Shown here one piece after another: positions 33,745 to 44,029 of a stretch of 64,000 nucleotides of DNA (its first letter is position 1; each line of letters begins with the position of its first letter). Under the pieces are notes generated by a model that was not told where the DNA came from, did no database searches, and saw only the letters and a list, made by a program, of their open reading frames with translations. Made by a program: the position numbers and the translations under genes. Source of the stretch: Bacteroidota bacterium (lineage in GTDB: Bacteria; Bacteroidota; Bacteroidia; Flavobacteriales; Weeksellaceae); NCBI GenBank assembly GCA_023422635.1, contig JAFAGO010000013.1:26387-90386 (forward strand), given 5' to 3'.

Positions 33745-35895
33745 TTATTTGCCACCACCTTCATTTTTTTCTAAGTCAGTTTTGGTATTTTCTTTTACTT
33801 TCTGATTACCAAAACGCTTAATAAAGGTAAGAGAAATTCCATGCCAGTCGGATCTGGAATTGGTTCTAAAAGTACCGAGTGGACTGTATGTAGTAATATC
33901 AAAATTTGGTCGCATAAAAATATTGGTCAGTTGCATACTAGCTTCCATATTGGTTTTCGGGAAAATTTTGGTAACACTTATCGTATGAAAAACATTCACA
34001 TTATTGCCATAATTATTTCCATAGTTTTGCGTGTAAACCCCTACCCAAGCATTTAAATTGATATTTTTATCCAGAAGATTGGTGTAAGAAATATTGGATG
34101 AACCACCGAAATTGGTAAAATAATTTTTAGCATTTAGATTGTTTTTACCGTTAAAATCGCTGTTATCGGTGTAATTAATTCCTGCATTTAGGTTCACATT
34201 AAGTTTGTTCGAGAAAAACGTTTGATTGGTATTAAAATTCAAAGAAAACTTCTGCACTAAACCGCTAAAATTCTCCGGCATTGAAATGGTTTTTCCATCT
34301 TCTACCTTATAAATTTGCCAGTAATCTTGATCGGAATACCAATAGGACGCGGAAAGGAAATATTTCTTTTTAAACCCGAGTTTTAAACCAAAGCGATTGT
34401 TCGGATTCGGCAGCAAATCCATATTTCCACGATAATAAAATCCTTCATCTGTTGGCATTAAAAACGGATTGAATTCCGTAAACCATGGTCGCCAGATATT
34501 GTGGTTGTAATTTGCCGTTAGATCGTAATTTTCGGAGATTGAATATTTAACTAAAAGATTTGGCAGAAAAGATCCGTAATTGCTTTTTTTACGAATATCG
34601 CCAACTTCTTGGAAAAGTTTGAAGCTCATGTATTCATATCGAAGGCCGATTCGTGTTTCGAGTTTTTTGAAGAATGTTTTACTAAAATTTAGATAAGCCG
34701 AATTTAAATTATCGGAATACCGAAAAACATTGCTTTTCGAAAGATCATTCAACCAAGTGGAATTTTCTAACGTAAAATAGTGATTGGGTACAACATTATT
34801 ATTAAAGTTGGCTTTGCCTCCAAATTCAAGATTGCCTCCAGATTCGCCAATTGACGTTGTATAATCCACCTTCACATAATAATTTCGATTTTGGGTATCT
34901 GAAAAAATTTTGCTTCCTTCAGAATTAATTAAGTTAATTCCATCTTTAATAAAAATATTCGTGCTGGATTGTCCGCTGTAATTGCTCCCTACGCTAAGAT
35001 CCAAAATTTTATTTTTCTCTTTGTCATAATATTTATAGAAAATATTGGTGCCGAGATTTCTGTAGAATCCAGCGATATTTTGATTTTGAAGATATTGATC
35101 TTGCAATACTTGATTCAAATATTGTGATCCGTTTGATTTTGAATCCGAATCTTGATGACTTTGCGAATATTCCACAATAACACCCATACTATTTTTATCG
35201 TTAAACTCCCATTCCGATGTTGAAGAAAACGAAGGACTTTGATAAAGAGAAATGCTTTCTGTATTAATTTCATTTACAGAATTGGTTGCATCGATGGTGT
35301 TGATATTATTGTATCGCTGGACGTAAATATTATTATTGTAACTGCCTGTAAAGGTCTGAGTAAACTTCCTTTTATGATAGTTTACATTAAAGTTTGCGTA
35401 TTGGGAATTTTTCGTGTTCTGTGTATTGGTAAGCGAAACGCTTCCTTTCATTCCTTCGTCATCGCGTTTTTTCAATACGATATTAATCACGGCTCCTGCG
35501 CTTTCGTAACGGGAAGACGGACTGGTAATTACTTCAATTTTAGAAAGATTTTCGGCGGGAATGGTTTTTAAGTAATCTTTAAGCTCGCTACCGGTAAACA
35601 CTGTTTTACGATCATTGATGTACACCGTTACACTTTCGCCTTCCGCTTTAATAGCATCATTATTATCAATGCTCACCAAAGGGGCCATTCTTAAAACTTC
35701 CCAAGTGCTGTTTCCGGCTACAACCGAACTGTTGGCAACGTTATAAACCGTACGATCTGCTTTGCTTTCTACAGTTGGCTTTTTGGCGATTACCACCACT
35801 TCTTTTATTTCTTCTTGCTTCAAGGTATCTTGTTCTGTTTGGGCAAAGGCAAAGCCGCTAAGCAGAACAACGGCAGAAGTTAAGAAAACTCTCAT
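33745..35895 (-). CDS. TonB-dependent receptor-like outer-membrane beta-barrel protein
   Basis: This 716-aa outer-membrane protein has a signal peptide ending GFAFAQ. A plug-like domain (about 35-150) follows, with a TonB-box-like IKEVVVIAKKP and PSSRYESAGAVINIVLKK. The barrel is long and rich in Tyr, Asn and Phe (NYHKRKFTQTFTGSYNNN). It lacks the carboxypeptidase-regulatory N-domain seen in many relatives. It is a member of the outer membrane beta-barrel (OMP_b-brl) group; the substrate is unknown. It stands alone between pafA and mdh, with no SusD partner, so glycan import is unlikely. Confidence 0.85.
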   Translation of the reverse strand: MRVFLTSAVVLLSGFAFAQTEQDTLKQEEIKEVVVIAKKPTVESKADRTVYNVANSSVVAGNSTWEVLRMAPLVSIDNNDAIKAEGESVTVYINDRKTVFTGSELKDYLKTIPAENLSKIEVITSPSSRYESAGAVINIVLKKRDDEGMKGSVSLTNTQNTKNSQYANFNVNYHKRKFTQTFTGSYNNNIYVQRYNNINTIDATNSVNEINTESISLYQSPSFSSTSEWEFNDKNSMGVIVEYSQSHQDSDSKSNGSQYLNQVLQDQYLQNQNIAGFYRNLGTNIFYKYYDKEKNKILDLSVGSNYSGQSSTNIFIKDGINLINSEGSKIFSDTQNRNYYVKVDYTTSIGESGGNLEFGGKANFNNNVVPNHYFTLENSTWLNDLSKSNVFRYSDNLNSAYLNFSKTFFKKLETRIGLRYEYMSFKLFQEVGDIRKKSNYGSFLPNLLVKYSISENYDLTANYNHNIWRPWFTEFNPFLMPTDEGFYYRGNMDLLPNPNNRFGLKLGFKKKYFLSASYWYSDQDYWQIYKVEDGKTISMPENFSGLVQKFSLNFNTNQTFFSNKLNVNLNAGINYTDNSDFNGKNNLNAKNYFTNFGGSSNISYTNLLDKNINLNAWVGVYTQNYGNNYGNNVNVFHTISVTKIFPKTNMEASMQLTNIFMRPNFDITTYSPLGTFRTNSRSDWHGISLTFIKRFGNQKVKENTKTDLEKNEGGGK

Positions 35896-35971
35896 ATAAT
35901 ATTCATTTCATGGATTACGAATATTAGACAAGCGACGATCGCGTTCTGTTACATCGTTTCGATAAAAAAAC

Positions 35972-36000
35972 AAAACACACTCATAAAAGTGTGTTTTGAA
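35972..36000 (-). terminator. Terminator after mdh
   Basis: Perfect inverted repeat AAAACACACT / AGTGTGTTTT with a six-base loop; on the minus strand a T run follows. Confidence 0.8.
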
Positions 36001-36023
36001 AAATATTTTGTAAAAAAACTGGC

Positions 36024-36950
36024 TTACAGTTTCAAATCTCCATTTACAGTTCTTACAGCTTCTGCTGCAGTTGCAAATTTTTCTTTTTCAACATCGGTTA
36101 ACGGAACTTCAACAATTTTTTCAACGCCGTTGAAACCAATAATTGCAGGAACACCTAAGCAAATATCTTTTTGTCCGTATTCACCATCCAAAAGAAGTGA
36201 GCAAGGAACCATTTTTTTCTGGTCGCAAACGATGGATTGTACCAAGACAGAAACTGCAGCACCTGGAGCGTACCAAGCTGAAGTACCAAGAAGTTTTGTT
36301 AAAGTAGCACCGCCCACTTTTGTTTCTTCAATTACGTAGTTTTGTTGCTCTTCGGATAAGAAGTTGGTTACAGGAACGCCACCTCTTGTTGCTTTGGAAA
36401 GTAGTGGAACCATTCCAGTGTCGGAGTGCGCAGCGATTACCATTCCATCCACATCAGAAATTGGTGCCTCTAATGCTTCTGCCAATCTGTATTTAAAACG
36501 TGCTGAATCTAAAGCACCACCCATACCAATAACTCTTTCTTTTGGAAGTCCTGAAGTTTTATGAACCAAATACGCCATGGTATCCATTGGGTTGCTTACC
36601 ACAATAATAATAACGTCTGGAGAATGTTTTACTAAGTTTTCGGTAACTTCTTTTACAATACCAGCATTAATTCCGATTAATTCTTCACGTGTCATTCCTG
36701 GTTTTCTTGGAATTCCAGATGTAATCACGGCTACTTTGGAACCAGCAGTTTTGCTGTAATCTCCAGTAGTTCCGCTAATTTTGGTATCAAAAACATTTAA
36801 AGAGGCAGTTTGCATAAGGTCCATTGCTTTTCCTTCAGCGTATCCTTCTTTAATGTCTACCAACACTACTTCAGATGCAAAGTTTTTCAATGCGATATAC
36901 TCTGCACAAGATGCTCCTACGGCACCAGCTCCAACTACGGTTACTTTCAT
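36024..36950 (-). CDS. mdh: Malate dehydrogenase
   Basis: NAD-dependent malate/oxaloacetate interconversion in the TCA cycle. The 308-aa cytoplasmic enzyme is of the LDH-like MDH type: a Rossmann fold beginning MKVTVVGAGAVGAS, a substrate-binding SGIPRKPGMTREEL loop, VVSNPMDTMAYL, the catalytic His in IAAHSDTGMVPL, and Arg-containing GALDSARFKYRL. It is a single gene with its own -7 box 67 bases upstream and a perfect hairpin at its end. Confidence 0.96.
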   Translation of the reverse strand: MKVTVVGAGAVGASCAEYIALKNFASEVVLVDIKEGYAEGKAMDLMQTASLNVFDTKISGTTGDYSKTAGSKVAVITSGIPRKPGMTREELIGINAGIVKEVTENLVKHSPDVIIIVVSNPMDTMAYLVHKTSGLPKERVIGMGGALDSARFKYRLAEALEAPISDVDGMVIAAHSDTGMVPLLSKATRGGVPVTNFLSEEQQNYVIEETKVGGATLTKLLGTSAWYAPGAAVSVLVQSIVCDQKKMVPCSLLLDGEYGQKDICLGVPAIIGFNGVEKIVEVPLTDVEKEKFATAAEAVRTVNGDLKL

Positions 36951-37017
36951 AATTAATGATGTTTAATGTTTTTTTTAAATAAAAGGAATTCCGAAACTTT
37001 TAGGTTTCATTCTTATT

Positions 37018-37025
37018 CAAACTTA
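37018..37025 (-). promoter_or_regulatory. Bacteroidota -7 box for mdh
   Basis: TAAGTTTG on the minus strand fits TAnnTTTG and leaves a leader of roughly 60 bases before mdh. Confidence 0.5.
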
Positions 37026-37129
37026 AATTTTATTGTAAAAGTTTGATTCCCAAATTTAATGAATCTTAAAAACACAAACAATTTTTTTAAATCATAATTT
37101 AGATGAGATGGGTATGATTTATATCAAAA

Positions 37130-38143
37130 TTATTTTTCTTCTTCAAAATAAAGTCGGTAGTATTTACCTTTCTCATCTTGCCCAGTTTCGATTTTTTGTC
37201 GATCGCCATGAACGTAAATATGGAAGTTTTTATCGAGTTTAATGATGCTTTTAAAATGACGCTGATTTTTTTTCACTGCCGCTGTACTAATTGGGAAATC
37301 TTCCGCAATGGAAACTTGCATTTCCTGTTCGTAATCGGTTTTATAATTCACAAAACTTTCAATTACACTTTCGTCGCCAAGAATGGTGGTATTGAATTCA
37401 TCCAAATCGAATTGTTCTTTTTCTTTAAAGAAATCAAGACTTCTATTAAGGAAATCGGCCTGATCTGCTTTTGAAACTTCAAACTCTTGAGGCAATTGTT
37501 TCGTAATATAATCCTTATAAACTTGAAGCGTTTCTTGGGTTTGAAAATAATCATCTTCCCTTTGTTTAATCTTTAAGAAATCCTCCATCCAATAATATTC
37601 GTCGCCTTTTTTATTATTATCAACCGCCGAAACTACATAGCCATTTTCTTTATCGTTATTGTAAATTAATGCCGCTTTATCGATTTTTGACAGTCCAATC
37701 CCAAAATCTTTTTCGATGCTAAAAGATTCATTTTCTGGGAATATTTTTAGAAAAGGTTCTTTATTTTCCGTTTTAAAAATTCCGATTTTATCGATTTTTC
37801 CAGCTTCAGTTTCTTCACCATCAAAAAAAACTACAAATAATTCGCCTGCCTGTATGCGCGGATTTTCGGTAATTTCGTAAAGATGTTTTGCGATGGTTTC
37901 GCTTTCCCAAAGGAAACGGCCAGCATCTTCAAAAACCTCTGAAACGGCCCCATAAACCACATTGTTAGCCAAATACGTGTCGCTATAAAAATGAAATTGT
38001 TCTTCTGATTTAAATGCTTTTAAGAAAAAATCACTCAACATTTCTTTCATATTTTCATCGAGTTGAAGTTCCTCTTGGGAAAGGAGAAGCGATTCTTGAT
38101 TAATTTTGTTGCCCACACGGTGAACGGCTATTTTTGAGAACAT
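37130..38143 (-). CDS. 37-kDa nucleoid-associated protein (NdpA/YejK family)
   Basis: A 337-aa cytoplasmic protein of the 37-kDa nucleoid-associated family. It begins FSKIAVHRVGNKINQE and is acidic in its middle; the C-terminal part has RHFKSIIKLDKNFHIYVHGDRQ, as in this family. It is predicted to bind DNA or nucleoid components; the role in this phylum is unproven. It is a single gene with a good -7 box just upstream. No phage genes are nearby, although homologues are sometimes carried by mobile elements. Confidence 0.88.
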   Translation of the reverse strand: MFSKIAVHRVGNKINQESLLLSQEELQLDENMKEMLSDFFLKAFKSEEQFHFYSDTYLANNVVYGAVSEVFEDAGRFLWESETIAKHLYEITENPRIQAGELFVVFFDGEETEAGKIDKIGIFKTENKEPFLKIFPENESFSIEKDFGIGLSKIDKAALIYNNDKENGYVVSAVDNNKKGDEYYWMEDFLKIKQREDDYFQTQETLQVYKDYITKQLPQEFEVSKADQADFLNRSLDFFKEKEQFDLDEFNTTILGDESVIESFVNYKTDYEQEMQVSIAEDFPISTAAVKKNQRHFKSIIKLDKNFHIYVHGDRQKIETGQDEKGKYYRLYFEEEK

Positions 38144-38165
38144 ATGATGTATTTTTTCAGAACGG

Positions 38166-38173
38166 CAAAGATA
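38166..38173 (-). promoter_or_regulatory. Bacteroidota -7 box for the nucleoid protein gene
   Basis: TATCTTTG on the minus strand, 22 bases before the start codon; a full consensus match. Confidence 0.65.
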
Positions 38174-38325
38174 TTTTTTAAACGTGGGATTTCGAAATTT
38201 TTAAGCGATTTTACTTCTAAAATTATTCGCTATATGGTCCCGTAGCTTTAAATTAGAATTGCAAAATTGTATTTCCTCTTGAATCTGAAAATTGTATTTT
38301 CTAAGGAAATACTTTTTGTTGATGA

Positions 38326-38362
38326 TAAAAAAATCGCCCCAATTTTCATGAGGCGATTTTCT
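38326..38362 (-). terminator. Terminator of the susC-susD-SGBP operon
   Basis: AAATCGCC and GGCGATTT form an 8-bp stem; on the minus strand seven Ts follow. It ends the left arm of the mannan locus. Confidence 0.8.
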
Positions 38363-38386
38363 ACTGTTTGTTAGAATTTAAAATTC

Positions 38387-39436
38387 TTACTCTTTAATAT
38401 AGGTAATATTGTCGAACGAATACGTGTGCGATTCTCCGCTAGATTCTTTAAAGGTAATATTTTTTACTTCTGTTGGGTTGCCCAATTGCGCCCAAGTAAG
38501 TTTAATGACAGTCCACTCTTTATCTGTAGTGAAAGTTCTTTCTGCATTATCCGACCAATCTCCGTTGAAAACCATTTGAAGTTTTCCTGGTGCATCGGAG
38601 CGTACTGCGAATTGAATTCCATCGTACTTCGAAATTACTTCTTCGTTATAAATCCAATTAAACTGAATATTATCCCAACCAGAAATTTCTTTTTGAATGT
38701 ATACATTTCCTTGATACGCATTTTCTGGATCGGTTACCAATTGGTGGTTATTCCACTCTTCGATATTCCATCCGCCATAAAATACATCATCAAATATCGC
38801 TGAACCAATTGCAGTATCCCATGTTGAATCTCCAGACAAAGTTGTTACTGTAATTTTTTTGTCTTGAGAACCTTCCGGAAGTTTAATTTTAATTTCTGTT
38901 AGCGTATTAGAAATTACTTCTGCTTCAGTTTCTCCTACTTTTACCACAGGATCCACAAAATAATTTCCTTTTAATGTAATTACTTCTCCATCTGCCGCGT
39001 TTACAGGATTGAAACTGGAAAATACTGGTGCCGGTGGTGCAATAACAAAATCGTATTCTACCGTTCCGAAAGCCGTTTCTAACTTAAGTTTATTACTTAC
39101 ATTAGAATAAGGAGTATCCTTGTTAATGGTAATAAAAATATCGGTGTCGGTTACGAGGTTCGGGTTGAATTGAGATTCATAATCATTAAAATAAATATGT
39201 CTTAATGAACTGAAACCTTTACCGTGAATAACATATGTATTATTAGCATACCCTATTTCCGTAGCAACTAACGGATTAGCTGCTTGCCCATTTTCATCTA
39301 CGGATGCAGCCACGTATTCAATAACGGGTGCACTCACTCCCTGTAGTTCGTCATCGTCATTATTACAGGATTGAAAAAGCGATGCCGAAAACAGAACAAT
39401 CAGCAATAAGCTCAAATATTTAGTCGTCTTTTTCAT
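38387..39436 (-). CDS. SusE-position surface glycan-binding lipoprotein with TIG domain
   Basis: This 349-aa lipoprotein (lipobox LFQSC, then NNDDDE, a surface-export-like acidic tail) has IPT/TIG immunoglobulin-like domains. The clearest is PVFSSFNPVNAADGEVITLKG at about 130-150. The C-terminal domain of about 135 residues (from WNIEEWNNHQLV to SFDNITYIKE) looks like a beta-jelly-roll carbohydrate-binding module with many exposed Trp and Tyr. By position (third gene after susC and susD, five bases after susD) it should bind mannan at the cell surface and help SusCD. The ligand is inferred from the locus only. Confidence 0.85.
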   Translation of the reverse strand: MKKTTKYLSLLLIVLFSASLFQSCNNDDDELQGVSAPVIEYVAASVDENGQAANPLVATEIGYANNTYVIHGKGFSSLRHIYFNDYESQFNPNLVTDTDIFITINKDTPYSNVSNKLKLETAFGTVEYDFVIAPPAPVFSSFNPVNAADGEVITLKGNYFVDPVVKVGETEAEVISNTLTEIKIKLPEGSQDKKITVTTLSGDSTWDTAIGSAIFDDVFYGGWNIEEWNNHQLVTDPENAYQGNVYIQKEISGWDNIQFNWIYNEEVISKYDGIQFAVRSDAPGKLQMVFNGDWSDNAERTFTTDKEWTVIKLTWAQLGNPTEVKNITFKESSGESHTYSFDNITYIKE

Positions 39437-39441
39437 AATGT

Positions 39442-41046
39442 TTACTTAAAGTTATATGGTACAGGTTGTTCTAAAAGTTTTGGATTTTTTGCCACGTCAT
39501 TCGCTGGATAAGGCAAAATAAAGTCGTTAGCAGTTGGCGTATAGTATTCCGCTCCCCACATATTTCCTCTATTTTGTTGAGACATGATTGAGATTGCTTT
39601 TTCTCTAGGAAGTCTTCCCAAATCGAACCAATAATCCCCTTCGAAAGCGAGTTCTTTTCTTCTTTCCTTCATTAAATCATCAATGGTAAAAGAAGTTACA
39701 GGTGATAATCCTGCTCTATTACGAACGGCATTTAAAGATTTTAGTGCGGATGCATCTGCTGTAGATCCAGCGCCTGCAAGAATTGCTTCAGCGTGAATTA
39801 ACAACAATTCCGAATAACGCATAATGTAAGTGTTATTGTTCATCATTGCCCAAGCATCAACAGCGCCTGTTTCATTACCGTTTACAATACCGATGCAATA
39901 TTTTTTTATTGCAGCTCCGGCACCTTGACCACCAATTTGATCTGCTGCAGGAACGGTAAGTCCCATTTTAAATTCTACTCCTTCTTTAACTTTAATATCT
40001 GGATACTCATTTCCAGGGAACATGATGGTTGCATTTCTTCTAAGGTCATTGCTATTGTATAAACTTAAAATATCTTGAGAAGGTGCGAAAACACCACCAT
40101 AAGAAGAGTTGGATGTTGAAATGGTTCCATTCGCAATACCAAATTGAGTGTTGCAATTATTTCCTGATCCATACTGCGCATCGGTTTTCCATTGTAATGC
40201 GAATATCGACTCTTGATTATTATTGAACGGATACTTAAACAAATCATCGAAAGAAGCATCGGTTACAGAATATTCGGATGTACCACCCAAAAGTTTAAAT
40301 TCACCACTATTGATAACTTCCTGTGCTAAATCTTTGGCTTTGGTGTACTCTTTATTGTACAAATACACTTTTGCTAACATCGCTTTAGCTGAACCTCTTG
40401 ATACTTTTGCGTTGGAAGCGTACGCTGTTCCTCTGATTTTATCAGGCAAAAGTTCAATAGATTTTGTATAATCTCTTCTAATAAGTTCATATACATCTTC
40501 TACTGGATTGGTATTAATTTGTGGAGTTGTTACATAATCCAAATTATTTTCAATAATTGGAACTGCTCCCCAAATTCTTACAAGATAAAAGTAGGCAGTA
40601 GCACGAATAAAGTAAGCTTCGCCTAAAGCAGTATTAATAACAGATGCGCTTACTGAAGCGTCGGCACGATCTTGTAAATTATTAATTAAATAATTGGCTT
40701 GTGAAACATTTGCCCACAAAGATTGCCACCCCGCATACATTTCAGGATCAGAAGAAGTAATGTTGAATGTTCTCATTGCGTTAACATCCGAAGAATTGGT
40801 ATACATGTTACCAGATCCCACTTCTCCTACCGCATAAAAGAATTTATTATTAAACTGAAACCATGTTTTATAATATAACGCATCAGTGGAAGATCGCACT
40901 TGTTCGTCGTTCTTATAATAATTGTCGGTACTAATTGAATCTTCGGAAGGTCGATCGGTAAAATCATCACTACAAGCGGACAATGTACCTACAGCCAGTA
41001 AACCAAAGATTAAATGTTTTATATTTTTTGAATAGAAGGTTTTCAT
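39442..41046 (-). CDS. susD: SusD/RagB-type glycan-binding lipoprotein
   Basis: The outer-membrane lipoprotein that forms the lid of the SusCD importer. It is 534 aa with lipobox LSAC. The SusD fold shows as an N-terminal helical region with TPR-like pairs (SRGSAKAMLAKVYLYNKEYTKAKDLAQEVI) and the conserved C-terminal stretch RYSELLLIHAEA, AVRNRAGL, and ERRKELAFEGDYWFDLGRL. It lies ten bases after susC. The imported glycan is predicted to be manno-oligosaccharide from the surrounding genes. Confidence 0.94.
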   Translation of the reverse strand: MKTFYSKNIKHLIFGLLAVGTLSACSDDFTDRPSEDSISTDNYYKNDEQVRSSTDALYYKTWFQFNNKFFYAVGEVGSGNMYTNSSDVNAMRTFNITSSDPEMYAGWQSLWANVSQANYLINNLQDRADASVSASVINTALGEAYFIRATAYFYLVRIWGAVPIIENNLDYVTTPQINTNPVEDVYELIRRDYTKSIELLPDKIRGTAYASNAKVSRGSAKAMLAKVYLYNKEYTKAKDLAQEVINSGEFKLLGGTSEYSVTDASFDDLFKYPFNNNQESIFALQWKTDAQYGSGNNCNTQFGIANGTISTSNSSYGGVFAPSQDILSLYNSNDLRRNATIMFPGNEYPDIKVKEGVEFKMGLTVPAADQIGGQGAGAAIKKYCIGIVNGNETGAVDAWAMMNNNTYIMRYSELLLIHAEAILAGAGSTADASALKSLNAVRNRAGLSPVTSFTIDDLMKERRKELAFEGDYWFDLGRLPREKAISIMSQQNRGNMWGAEYYTPTANDFILPYPANDVAKNPKLLEQPVPYNFK

Positions 41047-41056
41047 AAAAAGAGGA

Positions 41057-44011
41057 TTAAAATTCTAGATTAACACCAAAAATAAATGTTCTTGGGGAAG
41101 GATATCGCCCGTTATCAACACCTGTTAAAAGTACATTTTGGTTGAAAGAACCAATTTCAGGATCGTAACCACTATAATCTGTAATTGTAAATAGGTTTTG
41201 TGCGGTTACATACATTCTCAATCTTGAAACTTTAAGTTGAGAAGTAAATTCTGGTGAAAGCGTGTACCCTAATGTAAGGTTTTGAATACGGATATAATCT
41301 CCTTTTTCAACATATCTGCTCGAGATCATATTATTGGGGTGCGAAGTACTATTAACCAATCTTGGCAAACTTGCATTTGGATTTTCTGCAGTCCAAAAAT
41401 CAAGTGCTCCTTCTAATTGATTTTGATACATCATTGCATTTTGAAGTCCGTTTCTTTTCGTTAAATTCAAAATATCATTACCAATGGAACCTTGAATAAA
41501 CACAGAAAGATCGAAGTTTTTATAGCGCAATGTATTGGTGAAACCAAAAGTTACATCAGGATGTGGATTACCAATAATCGTTTTATCTTGATCATTAATT
41601 ACTCCATCTCCGTTAATATCAACATATTTAACATCTCCTAAAGAAGGTGTTTTATCATATACAGTTGGGCCATTATCAATATCTGCTTGCGTTCTATACA
41701 AACCATCATATTGGAATCCCCAGAACGTACCGATAGATTGCCCAATTAATGTATTGGTAGCAATCATTGGTTGGTACCCATTGATATTTACTTCTTGTGT
41801 TAGGTTATCCATCCCATTAATTAAACTTTCAAGGTTGTTTTTATAATGAGAGATATTGAGGTTTGTACTCCAATTTAAACCTTCACCTCTGGTTTCATAT
41901 CCAATCGTAATATCGTAACCTTTATTAACCATTGAACCAATATTTGAATAAGGAGATGAAATACCACCATAATAACTGTCGCCACCTGTTAAGTAACCTG
42001 GTAATGGTAATTGGAATAGAAAATCTGATGATTTTTTGTTATACCAATCGAAGGAAACATTTAATCTTCTAAACAAAGTAAGATCAGCACCAACGTTGGT
42101 TTGTTTCATTGTTTCCCATTTAAGATCCGGATTATTCAAGTTTTGCGGATTATTATAAATGGTTAACTGAGAGCTATACAAGTTGTTTGGAATTTGCTGA
42201 TTACCAGTTTCACCATATCCAGCTCTAAATCGTAAGTTGCTAACAATATTGGAAGGAATCCATTCCAAAAATTTTTCTTTTGTAACCCTCCATGAAATTG
42301 CTACTGCAGGAAAATAACCTACTTGGTTTTTACCATTATTTACATCAGGATCAAATTTAGAAGATTGGTCTCTACGAATGGATGCCGTTAAACTATAACG
42401 ATTATCGAAATCGTAAATTAAACGTGCAAAGTAAGAATTAAGAGACTGGCTACCTTTATAGCTGGTTACTTGAGTGTCTTCAGCCATTGTTAAGGTGTAG
42501 ATATCATTTGAGATGAAACCATGCCCTTCACCTGTCATTCCTTTCCAATGACTATCAAGAGCTTCTTGACCTAATAATGCGGTAATTTTATGAGATCCTA
42601 ATTTGGTATCATACGTTAACAAGTTTTTAATGTTTGTAGAATACCAATCGTTATTACGCAGCCATAAATCTGCGGTATCGTTGGACTGAGAACCTCTGTT
42701 GTAAGATGGCCAAAATTCTGTGTTTTCCGAAAATTCTGTATTGGCAGATACTTCAACGCGATATTTTAAACCTTTAAGTAAATTTGCTTCAGCATAAATA
42801 TTTCCTAAAAAGTTTTTACGAATAAGCTTATTTACTTTTTCTAAAGCTTCTGCTACAGGGTTAAAGTAATTGATATTTTGTCCTGCCGGTGGCGAAGCAA
42901 ACGTTCCATCTAGGTTATAAATCGGCAAATCCGGAGCTTGAAGCAATGTATTGCTAATTAAACCATTATAACTTTGATTGATTGTATAATTTTCATTAGA
43001 GATACCTCCTGTGATATTAGAACCTACTTTTAACCAAGGTTTTACTTTTGCATCCATATTCACTCTGGCAGTATATCTTTTCATACCAGTGTTAATAATG
43101 GTCCCTTGTTGATCTAGGAAACTTAAGGATGTATAGTAAGAAATATCTTCTCTACCACCAGAGAATGACACCTGATGATTTTGCGATAAAGCGGTTTGAT
43201 AAATAGATTTTTGCCAATCTGTACCAGTACCCAACAATTCAGGATGCGCAAATTCCGGACGAATTTGTGTACCAAAAATTGGGGCCATTGCATTTTGAAG
43301 TTTTGCATAATCTTGCAAATTCAAAACGTTGAGGTATTTGTAAATACTAGAAAACGAAGTATAACCTTCGTAGTTAATCTTTCCTTGCCCCTTCTTTCCG
43401 GATTTCGTGGTGATGAGGATTACCCCATTTGCCCCTCTTGAACCATAGATTGCAGTTGCAGAAGCATCTTTTAAAATATCAATGGATTCGATATCGTTAG
43501 GATTCAAGAAAGAAATTGGCGAAACTGCTACACTTCCTGAACCACCAGTTGATGAAAAATCGTTCCCCGCAATTGGTCTTCCAGAAGTAGTTTGTCCAGT
43601 TGCATCACCAGAAATAGGAACGCCGTCAATTACATAAAGCGGCTCATTTGTTCCATTTAATGAGGTTGTTCCACGCACTCTAATGGAAACTGCAGATCCT
43701 GGCTGACCACTGGAATTTGAAACCGATACTCCAGCTGCCTTACCTTGAATCATTTGATCCACAGAAACCTGTTTGATATCCTGCAAATCTTTAGATTTTA
43801 CCGAAGTAATCGCAGAGTTAACATCGGATTTCTTTTGGGAACCGTAACCAATCATGATTACTTCTTCAATCTTGGTTTCCTTAATTGCAGAATCTCTTTT
43901 CTGAGCCTGCAAAATACCTACTGGTAACAAAGCAGCAGCAAAGAAGAATGCAGCTTTATTAATCGTAATTGGAAACCCTAGAACTTTCTTGGTGTTTTTC
44001 ATAAGGGACAT
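41057..44011 (-). CDS. susC: SusC/RagA TonB-linked outer-membrane transporter
   Basis: This 984-aa TonB-dependent importer of oligosaccharides has a signal peptide ending ILQAQ. A TonB-box-like segment (KIEEVIMIGYGSQKKSDV) follows, then a plug domain with IRGTTSLNG-type and SIDILKDASATAIYGSRGANGVILITTKSG signatures, and a 22-strand-type barrel ending TFIFGVNLEF. Unlike Bacteroides SusC, there is no carboxypeptidase-regulatory N-terminal domain between signal peptide and TonB box. Two starts are possible: 44011 (MSLMKN) or 44002 (MKNTKK). It is the first gene of the left arm. Its promoter lies in the gap after the AraC gene. Confidence 0.94.
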   Translation of the reverse strand: MSLMKNTKKVLGFPITINKAAFFFAAALLPVGILQAQKRDSAIKETKIEEVIMIGYGSQKKSDVNSAITSVKSKDLQDIKQVSVDQMIQGKAAGVSVSNSSGQPGSAVSIRVRGTTSLNGTNEPLYVIDGVPISGDATGQTTSGRPIAGNDFSSTGGSGSVAVSPISFLNPNDIESIDILKDASATAIYGSRGANGVILITTKSGKKGQGKINYEGYTSFSSIYKYLNVLNLQDYAKLQNAMAPIFGTQIRPEFAHPELLGTGTDWQKSIYQTALSQNHQVSFSGGREDISYYTSLSFLDQQGTIINTGMKRYTARVNMDAKVKPWLKVGSNITGGISNENYTINQSYNGLISNTLLQAPDLPIYNLDGTFASPPAGQNINYFNPVAEALEKVNKLIRKNFLGNIYAEANLLKGLKYRVEVSANTEFSENTEFWPSYNRGSQSNDTADLWLRNNDWYSTNIKNLLTYDTKLGSHKITALLGQEALDSHWKGMTGEGHGFISNDIYTLTMAEDTQVTSYKGSQSLNSYFARLIYDFDNRYSLTASIRRDQSSKFDPDVNNGKNQVGYFPAVAISWRVTKEKFLEWIPSNIVSNLRFRAGYGETGNQQIPNNLYSSQLTIYNNPQNLNNPDLKWETMKQTNVGADLTLFRRLNVSFDWYNKKSSDFLFQLPLPGYLTGGDSYYGGISSPYSNIGSMVNKGYDITIGYETRGEGLNWSTNLNISHYKNNLESLINGMDNLTQEVNINGYQPMIATNTLIGQSIGTFWGFQYDGLYRTQADIDNGPTVYDKTPSLGDVKYVDINGDGVINDQDKTIIGNPHPDVTFGFTNTLRYKNFDLSVFIQGSIGNDILNLTKRNGLQNAMMYQNQLEGALDFWTAENPNASLPRLVNSTSHPNNMISSRYVEKGDYIRIQNLTLGYTLSPEFTSQLKVSRLRMYVTAQNLFTITDYSGYDPEIGSFNQNVLLTGVDNGRYPSPRTFIFGVNLEF

Positions 44012-44029
44012 TCGTTATAGGATTGATTT

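Noticed and set aside
33745..35895. TonB-receptor-like protein as a second SusC
   Set aside because: It lacks a SusD partner and SusC-type plug signatures; it fits the outer membrane beta-barrel family better.
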